DNA from: JACVRW01 sp963808775
GTDB lineage: Bacteria; Actinomycetota; Thermoleophilia; Solirubrobacterales; Thermoleophilaceae
DNA: 64,000 nucleotides
NCBI GenBank assembly: GCA_963808775.1
Contig: CAWEGR010000005.1
Coordinates: forward strand, 930,001 to 994,000
Direction of reading: 5' to 3'
The first letter of the stretch is position 1. Each line of letters starts with the position of its first letter. The notes under the pieces were generated by a model that was not told the DNA's origin, did not search any database, and saw only the letters and a program-made list of their open reading frames with translations. Positions 34,398 through 43,512 of this stretch are shown in pieces. The position numbers and the translations under genes were made by a program.

Positions 34398-35890
34398 ATG
34401 ACGCGCCTTTTCCTGATGAGTGCCGTCTTCTGGTTGGCCTTCTCCGCGTCGCTCCCGGCTCACGCGGGCCCGCGCCCGCCAGTCGTCGTGATCGCCTTCG
34501 ACGAGTTTCCAGTTGATTCGCTGCTGAGGCCAGACGGACGCATCGACGCCGCGCGGTATCCGGCGTTTGGCCGCTTGGCCCGGGCGGCAACATGGTTCCC
34601 CAACGCGTTCGCGGTCCACGACCACACCACTCATGCGCTGCCCGCAATTCTGGACGGGCGACACCCACGCCGTGGCGCTCGTCCGGACTACACCGAACAT
34701 CCCGAGAACCTGTTCACCCTCCTGGCCGGGCACGGCTACCGGGTGACGGCCAGCGAACCAGTCACCGACCTCTGCCCGCCACGGATCTGTCCGGGCTCCA
34801 CCGGCCCGGACCCCTTCTGGCTCTCCGCACGCGCCGCACTGTTCCGGACCATGCTCCAGGCGATCCGCCCGACCCGCCGGCCGCGCCTCGTGTTCCACCA
34901 CCAGGTCTTCCCCCACCAGCCCTGGGAGTTCCTGCCCTCCGGCCGGCGATACAAGGGGGATTCCAACCCCTTTGACGGCGGGCTCTCAAGCTTCCGTGGC
35001 TTCCACGACGCCTTTCTGACCCATCAGAATCAGCAGCGCTTCCTGCTCCAGGTGGGCTTCGTCGACCGAGAACTCGGTCTGCTGCTCGACCGCCTCGAAC
35101 GCACTGGTCTATTTGACCGGGCCCTCCTTGTGGTGACGGCCGACCACGGCATCAGTTTCGACATCGGCGTCACCGAACGCCGCGCGGTAAGCCCGGGCAA
35201 GATCGCCGAGGTCGCCCCAGTGCCCCTCTTCGTCAAAGCACCGCACCAGGACCGGTCGCGGGTGCGGCCCGCATACGTTCACACCATCGACGTGCTCCCG
35301 ACGATCTTCGACGTGCTCGGCCTCAGGATTCCCGCGGCCGTCGATGGGCGCTCCGCCTTCGCTCGCCGCGGAGCACACACGAGTGCGACTCCCGACGTTC
35401 GACACCAGGCGCTGGATCGCAGTGGATCCCCCTCAGCTGGAGCACGCCAGGGCGGCGAACCGCAAGAGCAGGCCCGCCTGTTCGGCGTCGGCCGCCAAAG
35501 CTTGTTCGAGTTCGGCCCGCTTCGCGGCCTCCTCGGCCGGCGGGTGGAGACGTTCCGCCGCGGGGCGAGCGTCATGACGGTCGACGGCCTCGACACTGCG
35601 CGCACGTTCCGCCCTGCCTCTGGTCACGCTCCGATCTGGTTCACCGGGCTCATATCGGGCGGCCGGCCCGGTTCGACGCACCGTCTTGCGCTCGCCGTGA
35701 ACCAGTCGATCGCCGCGGTCGGCCGATCCTTTCACCTCCGCGACGCTCCGGGAGAGCGGTTCTCCCTGCTGATCCCCGAAGCGGCGCTCCGCCCCGGCCC
35801 CAACCACGCCGCCCTCTACCAGGTCCATCGACGTACGCTCCAGCATCTGAGGAAGACCCGCCGTAGCCGACGCCAGGTGAGTCGGTGTCG
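34398..35890 (+). pseudogene. Secreted alkaline-phosphatase-superfamily protein, frame-disturbed paralogue of the 19719 gene
   Basis: Begins with a signal peptide (LFLMSAVFWLAFSASLPAHA) and goes straight into the catalytic fold seen at 19719: PPVVVIAFDEFPVDSLLRPD, AFAVHDHTTHALPAILDG (Thr nucleophile region), RALLVVTADHGISFD and HTIDVLPTIFDVLGLRIP. The membrane helices of the paralogue are absent. Between about 35385 and 35465 a different frame carries the expected sequence (LPTFDTRRWIAVDPPQLEHA) before the original frame resumes. The reading frame then runs on past the natural end to a stop at 36218, deep inside the opposite-strand gene. At least two, perhaps three, indels are implied. Codon use is less G/C-biased than neighbours, hinting at transfer or relaxed selection. 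Confidence 0.65.
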
Positions 35891-35933
35891 GAGTTTTGCT
35901 GGGGACCAAAATCCTGACGCCGCCTATCACGGC

Positions 35934-37717
35934 TCACGAGAACGGCTCCGGCTCCTTCGCCTGCGGGATCCGGACCACCGGCGGCCCGTACGCCTGCTCG
36001 CAGTCGCGCAGCCGGTGGATGCGGATCGTCGGGCCCGGGCGCTCGTACTCGGGCGGATAGCTGTTGTAGGAGAGGTCGAAGCTGAACGGGACCGGGTCGG
36101 CGCCCTCGTCGTACGGGCTGAACTCGCGCGCCAGCTCGGACTCGCGGTCGAGCCGCGCGTAGTAGGCGCGGGCGTCCGGATCGCCCGTACTCGAGCGCCC
36201 GCTCGCGCACGGTGTTGACGGTCATCACGTGGCAGTAGCCGTACAGGCGCAGGTCGTCGATCACGTCCGGGCCGAGGACCGTGTGGTAGGCCGAGGCCCG
36301 CACGCCGCCGTCCGGGCGGGCCACCAGACCGGGCTTGTACTGGGAGCAGACGCGCCGTCCGCCCACGGTCTCGTATGACCAGCCGTCCTCGGTCCAGCCC
36401 TCCTCCGGCGGGCAGCGCCCGAGCCAGTCGGGGATGCTCCCGTCGGGGGTCGAGCGGAACCAGCGCCCGGGCACGGCGGGCTCGACCGCCACGCGCATCT
36501 CGGGCGGGAACTCGTCCTCGATCCAGGAGCGCGCCTGGGACAGGGTGTCCTCGCGGCCGAGCACCTGCGCGGAGCGGACGTCCGCGGCGAGCGGCTGCGC
36601 GAGCACGAGCAGCACGAGGCCGACGAGCGCCGCACCTCGCCACGCGGGGCCGGCGCGGGAGGCGACGAAGTCCGCGGCCTGCACGAGCCCGGCGGCCGCA
36701 AGCAGCGCCAGTGCGGGATATGCGGGCAGCAGCCAGCGCCCGAAGTAGCGCGACTGCAGCGCGAGATAGAGCGAGCAGGGCGAGGGGCATCGCGACGAGG
36801 ATCAGCCCGCGCACGAGGTCGCGCCGCAGGACGAGCACCGCTCCGAGCAGCGCCGCTGCGAGGCCGGCCCAGCCGAGCCCCCATGTCAGCGACTCGAGGT
36901 AGTACGAGAGCCCGCCCGACTCCTGGCCCGGCTTCGGATCGTTCGCCGCGACGTCGGCCTGGTCGCGCAGGTCAGACCACCAGAGGTCGAGCGAGCCGAA
37001 CAGGTAGGGGTTGAGGAGCAGGAACAGGGCGGCGGCGACGGCGCCGCCGAGCACGAGCCCCCCGAGCGCCCGCGCGCCGTCCGCGCGCAGCCGCGCCAAC
37101 GCGGCGATGCCGAGCGGCAACAGCACCAGACCGGCCGTGTACTTGAACGCGATCGCGAGCCCCGCGGCCGCCCCGGCCAGCGCGTAGTCGCGCGTCCGCC
37201 CCTCCTCGGCGGCTCGGGCCGCGAACAGGAGGGCGAGCGCGACGCCGATCAGGGCGCCCACGTCGGTCACGGCGACCCGCGAGTAGGCCACCGGGAGGAA
37301 CGCGAAGGCGAGCACCGCCGCGGCCACGAGGCCCTCGCGGACCCCCCAGAGCCGCCGGCCCGCCCAGTAGGCCGCCGCCACCCCGGCCATTCCGAGCACG
37401 GCGGCGAGCGCGCGGGCCGCGATCCAGATCTCCGTGGGGTCCTTCTCGAACTGCTCCGTCACGTTCCCGAACGGCAGGTCGAACACGAAGCCGAGCGGCC
37501 CGTACATGACTCGCAGCAGGCCGTAGACGAGGTACGTGTACGCCGCCGGGTTCTGGTAGTAGCCGGGATCGAGGTCCTGCCAGAACATCTCGACGGCTCG
37601 GCTCGCGAAGTGCGATCCCTCGTCGATCGAGTACACGAACGGCAGCCCGTAGTCGATGTTCCAGAGCCGCAGCGCGAGGCCCGCCACGAGGATGAGCGCC
37701 AGGAGGAGGCGGTGCAC
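35934..37717 (-). CDS. GT39/ArnT-like membrane glycosyltransferase (two frame changes)
   Basis: About 594 residues when two extra bases are removed (near 36770, in CTC-G-CTCTATC, and near 36185, in GG-G-CGATCC). LALRLWNIDYGLPFVYSIDE with the catalytic-type Asp-Glu lies in the first loop, followed by some ten helices (e.g. LVAAAVLAFAFLPVAYSRVA, FKYTAGLVLLPLGIAALARL). The corrected middle, LALQSRYFGRWLLPAYPALA, and C-terminal domain, PPEMRVAVEPAVPGRWFRST, end in PQAKEPEPFS at 35934. Predicted to transfer a sugar from a polyprenyl carrier outside the membrane. Divergent from the second GH6-like gene. Confidence 0.8.
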
Positions 37718-37758
37718 GCGACCTCACCCTACCCAGCGATGTCCTCCGACCGGATCGC

Positions 37759-37764
37759 TAGGTT
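37759..37764 (+). promoter_or_regulatory. -10 box of second GH6-like gene
   Basis: TAGGTT ends nine bases before the GTG at 37774, compatible with a leaderless transcript. It lies in the 56-base divergent gap after the GT39 gene start. Confidence 0.35.
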
Positions 37765-37773
37765 GCCGCCGCT

Positions 37774-38869
37774 GTGCCACGATTCATCGCCACAGCATTC
37801 GTACTGATTCTGCTCATCTCGACCGGCGTCGCGAAGGCCCAGGATCCGCGCGGAGCCGCACCCGGCTCGCCCAATCCGCTCGAGGGCCAGCGCTTCTACG
37901 TGGAGCGCGGCAAGCATCCCGCCTGGCGCCAGTTCCGCGTCTATCGAAAGAGGGGCCAGCGCCACAAGGCGAAGCTGATGCGCCGCGTCGTCCAGCGAGC
38001 CCAAGTTCCACTGGTTCGGCCGCTGGACCAGCATGGGCCGGCTCCGGGGCTGGCTCCGCCACGCGCGGCGCGCCCAGCCCGGCGCCGTGCCGCTGATGGT
38101 GGTCATGCGCCACCAGGGCGAGCGCTGCGGCGGTTATGACGCCGGCGGGCCGCGCGAGGACCGCCGCGCGCGCCGCTGGTACCGGCGCTTCGCGAAGACC
38201 GTCGGGCGCCGCCGGGTCGTGATCGGGATGGAGCCCGACTCGATCGGGACGCTCCGCTGCCTGCGGCCGGACCGCCGGCGCGCGCGGCTCAAGCTCGTCC
38301 GCTACGGGGTCAAGGTCTTCTCGCGCCGGATGCCGAACGCCACGATCTATCTCGAGGGCGAGGCGTCCGACTGGCAGGGCGCGAAGCGGGTCGCGCGCAA
38401 GCTGCGCTACATCGGCATCCGCCGCGTGCGCGGCTTCATGCTGAACGCGACCCATCACGACTGGGTACTGCGCAACATCCGCTTCGGCCTCGACGTCTCG
38501 CGCAGGGTCGGCGGCAAGCCGTTCATCATCAACACGGCGACGAACGGCCGCGGCCCCGTGCACTACCGCACCTCGCGCGGCCGCCGCATCAACGTCTGGT
38601 GTCACCCGCTCAAGCGCGGCCTCGGGCCGCGGCCGACCACGAACACGCATCACCGCAAGGTCGACGCGTACATGTGGATCAACAGGCCGGGCTTCTCGGG
38701 CGGGAGCTGCAACGGCGGGCCGCTGCCGGTCGGCAGCTGGTGGCCCGCGCGGGCACTGATGCTCGCGCGCTACCGGACGGAGTGGCTCGCACCGCCCAAG
38801 GGGACCCGCTTCGGGCTCTACGGCCATCCGACGCTGCGCGAGGTCGCGGGCGATCAGGTGGGCCCGTAG
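37774..38869 (+). CDS. Secreted glycoside hydrolase family 6-like protein, copy 2 (one frame change)
   Basis: About 364 residues. GTG start and signal peptide (FIATAFVLILLISTGVAKAQ). The mature protein repeats the order of copy 1: GSPNPLEGQRFYVERGKHPA, then after a frame change near 38000 (CAG-C-GAGCCC) KFHWFGRWTSMGRLRGWLRH. VVIGMEPDSIGTLRC, ATIYLEGEASDWQG, RGFMLNATHHDW, INVWCHPLKRGLGPRPTT and INRPGFSGGSCNGGPLPVG follow. As in copy 1, the YLD Asp is Glu and the PGESDG-type Asp is Gly. It lacks the ~40-residue N-terminal lead of copy 1. One inserted base explains the frame change, so I treat it as functional. Confidence 0.82.
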
Positions 38870-38877
38870 GCCGCTGG

Positions 38878-38883
38878 TAGCCT
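38878..38883 (+). promoter_or_regulatory. -10 box of the riboflavin operon
   Basis: TAGCCT lies 18 bases before the ribD ATG in the 32-base gap after the GH6-like gene. The gap is far too short for an FMN riboswitch, so the operon appears to lack that control here. Confidence 0.35.
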
Positions 38884-38901
38884 GGGTCGACGGGGCCCTC
38901 C

Positions 38902-40026
38902 ATGCCAGACATCACCGCCACAGAGCGCGACGCTCAGCACCTGCAGCGGGCGATCGATCTGGCCGCACGCGTCCGGGGCCAGACGAGCCCGAACCCGATG
39001 GTCGGCGCCGTCGTGGTGAAGGACGGCCGCGTGATCGGCGAGGGCGCGACCCAGCCGCCGGGCGAGGCACACGCGGAGCGCATGGCGCTCGCGGACTGCC
39101 GCGAGAGCCCGGCGGGCGCGACGCTGTACGTGTCGCTCGAGCCGTGCGCCCACGAGGGGCGCACGCCGCCGTGCACCGACGCCATCCTCGAGGCCGGCAT
39201 CAAGCGGGTCGTGATCGCGTCCGACGACCCCACGGACAAGGCCGCGGGCCGCGGGCCGGGCATCCTGCGCGACGAGGGCGTCGACGTTCGCTGGGTGGAC
39301 GGCGAGCTGTCCGAGGCCGCGCGGCTCCTGAACCAGCCGTTCCGCAAGCACGCCCGCACGGGCCGCCCGCTCGTGGTCTTCAAGTCCGCGATGACGCTCG
39401 ACGGCAAGGTCGCGACGCGCCTAGGCGACTCCCAATGGATCTCGGGCGAGGCGAGCCGGGCGCGGGCGCACCGCTGGCGCGCCGACCTCGACGCCGTCGC
39501 CGTGGGCATCGGCACGGCGCTCGCCGACGACCCCCAGCTCACCGCGCGGGTCGAGGGCGTTGCGAACCAGCCGAGCCGCGTGGTGTTCGACTCGGAGGCC
39601 CGCCTGCCGCTCGACTCGAAGCTCGTGCGCGGCGTCGCCGAGGTTCCGCTGATCGTCGTGGTCTCGCGGGCCGCTTCGCGCACCGCGGTCGAGGCGCTCC
39701 GAGCCGCCGACGTGGACGTGATCGTGGCCTCCGGCGAGAACGAGGGCGCGCGGGTGGAGCGCGCCCTCGACGAGCTCGGGCAGCGCGAGATCCAGTCGCT
39801 GCTCGTGGAGGGGGGACCGCATCTCGCCGGCGCCTTCCTCGAGGCGGGCGAGATCGACGAGGTGCGCATGTTCATCGCGCCGATGCTGCTCGGCGGGACG
39901 CAGGCGAAGACCGTCGTCGAGGGGATCGGCCTGGCGGCGATCGCCGACGCGCCGCGCCCGATCGCCGTCGAGACGGAGCGGATCGAGGACGACGTCCTGA
40001 TCACCGCGCGCTTCCGGGATTGGTGA
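38902..40026 (+). CDS. ribD: Bifunctional diaminohydroxyphosphoribosylaminopyrimidine deaminase / reductase
   Basis: Catalyses the second and third steps of riboflavin synthesis. In the 374-residue product the deaminase domain (1-150) holds the zinc site HAERMAL with catalytic Glu, plus SLEPCAHEGRTPPC. The reductase domain (about 155-374) has RPLVVFKSAMTLDGKVAT, GDSQWISGEASRARAH and SLLVEGGPHLAGAFL. Domain order and length are standard. It heads a four-gene operon with ribE, ribBA and ribH, spaced by four bases or overlapping, so the pathway enzymes are co-translated. Confidence 0.97.
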   Translation: MPDITATERDAQHLQRAIDLAARVRGQTSPNPMVGAVVVKDGRVIGEGATQPPGEAHAERMALADCRESPAGATLYVSLEPCAHEGRTPPCTDAILEAGIKRVVIASDDPTDKAAGRGPGILRDEGVDVRWVDGELSEAARLLNQPFRKHARTGRPLVVFKSAMTLDGKVATRLGDSQWISGEASRARAHRWRADLDAVAVGIGTALADDPQLTARVEGVANQPSRVVFDSEARLPLDSKLVRGVAEVPLIVVVSRAASRTAVEALRAADVDVIVASGENEGARVERALDELGQREIQSLLVEGGPHLAGAFLEAGEIDEVRMFIAPMLLGGTQAKTVVEGIGLAAIADAPRPIAVETERIEDDVLITARFRDW

Positions 40027-40030
40027 GCGC

Positions 40031-40618
40031 GTGTTCACCGGGCTCGTGGCAGGCACAGGCAGCGTCGAGTCCCTCGTCCGCGAGGGCAGCGGCGTCAGGC
40101 TGCGCGTGCGGAGCGAGCTCGCCACCGAGCTGAGCCCCGGGGACTCCGTGGCCGTCAACGGCGTCTGCCTGACGGCCGTCGCGCCCGACGGCGCCGGCTT
40201 CTCGGCCGACGTGATGGAGGAGACGCTCCGGCGCAGCTCGCTCGGCCCGCTCGGCGAGGGCGACGCGGTCAACCTCGAGCTCCCGCTCAGGGCGGGGGAC
40301 CGGCTCGGCGGCCACATCGTGCAGGGCCACGTCGACGGGGTCGGGACCGTCGAGTCGGTGCGCGAGGAGGGCCTCTCGCGCGTGCTGCGGATCGCGGCCC
40401 CGGCCGACACGCTGCGCTACGTGGTCGAGAAGGGTTCGATCGCCGTCGACGGCGTCTCCCTTACCGTTTCTGCCGTGGACGACGACGCGCTCGAGGTTTC
40501 GCTCATTCCCGAGACGCTCGAGCGCACGACGCTCGGCGCCGCCGCGCCGGGCACGGTGGTGAACCTGGAGGTCGATGTGCTGGCGAAGTACGTGGAGAAG
40601 CTGGCGGTGCGGGCGTGA
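40031..40618 (+). CDS. ribE: Riboflavin synthase alpha chain
   Basis: Dismutates two 6,7-dimethyl-8-ribityllumazine molecules to riboflavin. The 195-residue protein (GTG start) shows the two homologous lumazine-binding halves. The first has MFTGLVAGTGSVESL, LSPGDSVAVNGVCLTAV and GGHIVQGHVDGVGTVES. The second has YVVEKGSIAVDGVSLTVSAV and IPETLERTTLG. Length is normal. Its stop overlaps the ribBA start by GTGA. Confidence 0.97.
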   Translation: MFTGLVAGTGSVESLVREGSGVRLRVRSELATELSPGDSVAVNGVCLTAVAPDGAGFSADVMEETLRRSSLGPLGEGDAVNLELPLRAGDRLGGHIVQGHVDGVGTVESVREEGLSRVLRIAAPADTLRYVVEKGSIAVDGVSLTVSAVDDDALEVSLIPETLERTTLGAAAPGTVVNLEVDVLAKYVEKLAVRA

Positions 40619-41937
40619 CGAACCCTCCGTTCAGCACGATCGAGGAGGCGATCGAGGACATCCGCGCCGGCCGGATGGTCGTGGTCTGCGACGCCGAGGA
40701 CCGCGAGAACGAGGGCGACCTGACCCTCGCCGCCCAGTTCGCCACGCCCGAGGCGATCAACTTCATGGCCACCCATGCGCGCGGGCTCATCTGCCTCGCC
40801 CTGACGCCCGACCGCTGCGACGAGCTCGGCCTCGACCTGATGGCGGCGAAGAACGAGTCGAAGTTCGAGACGGCGTTCACGGTCGCGATCGAGGCGCGCG
40901 ACGGGGTCACGACCGGAATCTCGGCGCACGACCGCGCGCGCACGATCCAGGTCGCGATCGATCCGAACACGCGGCCGCGCGACCTCGTCCAGCCCGGCCA
41001 CGTCTTCCCGCTGAAGGCGCGGAAGGGCGGCGTGCTCGAGCGCACGGGGCAGACGGAGGCGGCGGTCGACCTCGCCCGGCTCGCGGGTCTCAACCCCGCC
41101 GGCGTGATCTGCGAGGTGATGAACGAGGACGGGACGATGGCCCGCGTGCCGGACCTCGAGCGCTACTGCGCCGGGCACGGGCTGAAGATGGTCACGGTCG
41201 CCGACCTGATCGCATACCGGCGCCGCCACGACAAGCTCGTCGAGCGCGTCGCCGAGGCGCGGCTGCCCACCACCTTCGGCGACTTCAACGTGGTCGGCTT
41301 CCGCTCGCTCGTCGACGGCAAGCACCACGTGGCGATGGTCAAGGGCGACATCGAGGGCGAGGAGGACGTGCTCGTCCGGGTCCACTCCGAGTGCCTCACC
41401 GGCGACGTCTTCCACTCGCTCCGCTGCGACTGCGGCCAGCAGCTCGAGGACGCGCTCGCTCGGATCGAGCAGGAGGGCCGCGGCGTGCTCCTGTACCTGG
41501 CGCAGGAGGGACGCGGCATCGGCCTGCTCAACAAGCTGCGCGCCTACAAGCTCCAGGAGGAGGGGCGCGACACGGTCGACGCCAACCTCGAGCTCGGGCT
41601 GCCCGCCGACCTGCGCGACTACGGCATCGGGGCACAGATCCTCGTCGACCTCGGGCTCTCGTCGATCCGGCTGCTCACGAACAACCCGAAGAAGATCGTC
41701 GGCCTCGAGGGCTACGGCCTGCGGGTCACGGACCAGGTCCCGATCCAGCACCAGGCGAACGAGCACAACGCGGCGTACCTGAACACCAAGCGCGAGAAGC
41801 TGGGCCACCTGCTTCACCACCAGGGCATGTCCCTGGACGAGCAGATGATCCACCGCGAGCGCATCCAGGACCGCGAGCGCGAGGAGGCGGAGATGTCAGA
41901 CCCGTACGGCCAGGGACCGGCGCCCCGTGGCGAGTGA
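40615..41937 (+). CDS. ribBA: Bifunctional DHBP synthase / GTP cyclohydrolase II
   Basis: A 440-residue fusion supplying both starting units of riboflavin. The N-terminal DHBP synthase domain (about 1-205) has VVCDAEDRENEGDLTLAAQ and HVFPLKARKGGVLERTGQTE. The C-terminal GTP cyclohydrolase II (about 208-410) has the zinc-binding HSECLTGDVFHSLRCDCGQQ (three Cys), LLYLAQEGRGIGLLNKLRAY and TNNPKKIVGLEGYGL. Both active sites look complete. A short extra C-terminal tail (QDREREEAEMSDPYGQGPA) overlaps ribH by 11 bases. Confidence 0.97.
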   Translation: MTNPPFSTIEEAIEDIRAGRMVVVCDAEDRENEGDLTLAAQFATPEAINFMATHARGLICLALTPDRCDELGLDLMAAKNESKFETAFTVAIEARDGVTTGISAHDRARTIQVAIDPNTRPRDLVQPGHVFPLKARKGGVLERTGQTEAAVDLARLAGLNPAGVICEVMNEDGTMARVPDLERYCAGHGLKMVTVADLIAYRRRHDKLVERVAEARLPTTFGDFNVVGFRSLVDGKHHVAMVKGDIEGEEDVLVRVHSECLTGDVFHSLRCDCGQQLEDALARIEQEGRGVLLYLAQEGRGIGLLNKLRAYKLQEEGRDTVDANLELGLPADLRDYGIGAQILVDLGLSSIRLLTNNPKKIVGLEGYGLRVTDQVPIQHQANEHNAAYLNTKREKLGHLLHHQGMSLDEQMIHRERIQDREREEAEMSDPYGQGPAPRGE

Positions 41938-42361
41938 CTCGTACGCGATAGCGGTCGGCCGCTACTACGAGGACCTCGCCCGCAGGCTGGTGGAGGGCGC
42001 CGCGCGCATCTTCACGGAGGCGGGCGCCTCGGTTGACGTGCACGAGGTGCCGGGAGCGTTCGAGCTCCCGCTCGCCGCGCGCTACTGCGCCGAATCGGGC
42101 CGCTACGCGGGCGTGGCCTGCCTCGGCGCGGTGATCCGCGGGGAGACGGACCACTACGACTTCGTTTGCGCCGAGGCCGCCGGCGGCATCGCGCGGGTGA
42201 GCCAGGACACGGGCGTCCCGTGCGCCTTCGGCGTGCTCACCGTCGACAACATGGAGCAGGCGCTCGCGCGCGTGGGCGGCGGCAAGCGCCACCAGGGCGA
42301 GGACGCGGCGCGGGCGGTGCTGCGGCTCGCGGCGCTGCGGCGCGAGCTCGGGCGTTCCTAG
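41927..42361 (+). CDS. ribH: 6,7-dimethyl-8-ribityllumazine synthase
   Basis: Condenses the ribBA and ribD products to lumazine. The 144-residue protein has the family motifs VHEVPGAFELPLAARYC, CLGAVIRGETDHYDFVCAEA (with the catalytic His) and GVLTVDNMEQALARVGGG, slightly shorter at the N terminus than E. coli RibH. GTG start inside the ribBA 3' end. Last gene of the rib operon; just after its stop lies a leftover 3' end of another gene in the same frame. Confidence 0.96.
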   Translation: MASDSYAIAVGRYYEDLARRLVEGAARIFTEAGASVDVHEVPGAFELPLAARYCAESGRYAGVACLGAVIRGETDHYDFVCAEAAGGIARVSQDTGVPCAFGVLTVDNMEQALARVGGGKRHQGEDAARAVLRLAALRRELGRS

Positions 42362-42487
42362 CCGCGCTTGCGCGGGGGAGGACGAGCACCTACGGGGCGC
42401 CATCGCGCTCGCCTCGTCGCGACCGATGCGGCGGGCAACCGCTCCCGGCCGCGCACGGTGAGCTTCCGCGTGGTGCGCTCCCGCTAG
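42362..42487 (+). pseudogene. 3' remnant of a secreted Ig-like/fibronectin-like repeat protein
   Basis: Immediately after the ribH stop, and in the same frame, the sequence reads GRHRARLVATDAAGNRSRPR followed by TVSFRVVRSR and a stop. The RxRLVATDAAGNRS-T-x-SF-x-VV pattern is the typical last strand pair of bacterial Ig-like/PKD-type domains at the C terminus of secreted proteins. No start codon or signal precedes it. I infer that a deletion fused the tail of a lost gene to the end of the rib operon. The final TAG also forms the first bases of a -10 box for the next gene. Confidence 0.45.
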
Positions 42488-42490
42488 CCT
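42485..42490 (+). promoter_or_regulatory. -10 box of threonine aldolase gene
   Basis: TAGCCT, whose TAG is the stop of the preceding remnant, ends ten bases before the GTG at 42501. Consistent with a near-leaderless message. Confidence 0.4.
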
Positions 42491-42500
42491 GCCGGGCCGC

Positions 42501-43506
42501 GTGATCAACCTCTATTCGGACACGCAGACGCGTCCGACGGACGCGATGCGCGCGGCGATCGCCTCGGCCGAGGTCGCGGACGAGCAGCGCGGCCAGGACC
42601 CGACCACGCGCAGGCTCGAGGAGCGCGTGGCCGAGCTGCTCGGCCACCAGGCCGCCGTCTTCATGCCGAGTGGGACGATGTGCAACCAGATCGCCTTCCG
42701 GCTGCACGCGCGTCCCGGGGGCGACGAGATGCTGCTCGACCGCAGCGCGCACCCGATCATCGCGGAGGCCGGCGGTCCCGCCCAGAACGCGGCGCTGATG
42801 ATCCACGCGATCGACGGGGACCGCGGAGTGTTCAGCCCGGCGCAGCTGCGCGCGGCCATCCGCCCGGAGAGCCGCTACCTGCCCCGCTCGCGGCTCGTCT
42901 CGGTCGAGCAGACCACGAACATGGGCGGCGGCCGGGTGTGGCCGCTCGAGACGCTGCGCGAGGTGCTCGAGGTTGCGCGCGAGCACGGCCTGCGCGCGCA
43001 CATGGACGGCGCGCGGCTCATGAACGCCGTGGTGGCCTCCGGTGTGCCCGCGGCCGAGCACGCCGGCGGCTTCGACACGGCGTGGATCGACTTCACGAAG
43101 GGCCTCGGGGCGCCGGTCGGGCGCCGTGCTGGCCGGCTCGCCCGAGCTGATGGAGGAGGCCTGGCGCTGGAAGCAGATGATGGGCGGCGCATTCCGCCAG
43201 TCGGGCATCGTCGCGGCGGGCTGCCTGCATGCGCTCGACCACCACGTCGAGCGTCTCGCCGACGATCACGAGAACGCGCGCGTGCTGGCGGCGGGGCTGA
43301 GCGCGCTCGGCCTCGAGGTGGTCGAGCCGGATACGAACATCGTGATCTTCGCGGCGCCGGAGGGTTTCGCCGAGCGCATGGCGGAGGGCGGAGTCGAGCT
43401 CTCGGGCACGCCGGACGGGCGGGTGCGTGCCGTGACGCACCTCGACGTGAGCCGCGAGCAGATCGATGCGGCTCTCGGAATCGCCCGGGACGCACTGCTA
43501 CCCTGA
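42501..43506 (+). CDS. ltaE: Low-specificity L-threonine aldolase (one frame change)
   Basis: PLP enzyme that cleaves threonine or allo-threonine to glycine and acetaldehyde. About 334 residues after removing one G near 43120 (GTCGG-G-CGCC). INLYSDTQTRPTDAMRAAIA, FMPSGTMCNQIAFRLHARPG, VSVEQTTNMGGGRVWPL and HMDGARLMNAVVASGVPAAE (cofactor Asp) are seen. DTAWIDFTKGLGAPVG carries the PLP Lys. The second part (PELMEEAWRWKQMMGGAFRQ, then RAVTHLDVSREQIDAAL) is in the other frame. Everything else is standard, so the gene is probably intact in the organism. Beta-eliminating lyase relatives are the alternative. Confidence 0.9.
43499..43504 (+). promoter_or_regulatory. -10 box of rpmB (leaderless)
   Basis: TACCCT overlaps the last codons of the threonine aldolase gene and ends eight bases before the rpmB GTG. 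Transcription should start at or next to the start codon. Confidence 0.45.
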
Positions 43507-43512
43507 CCGGCC

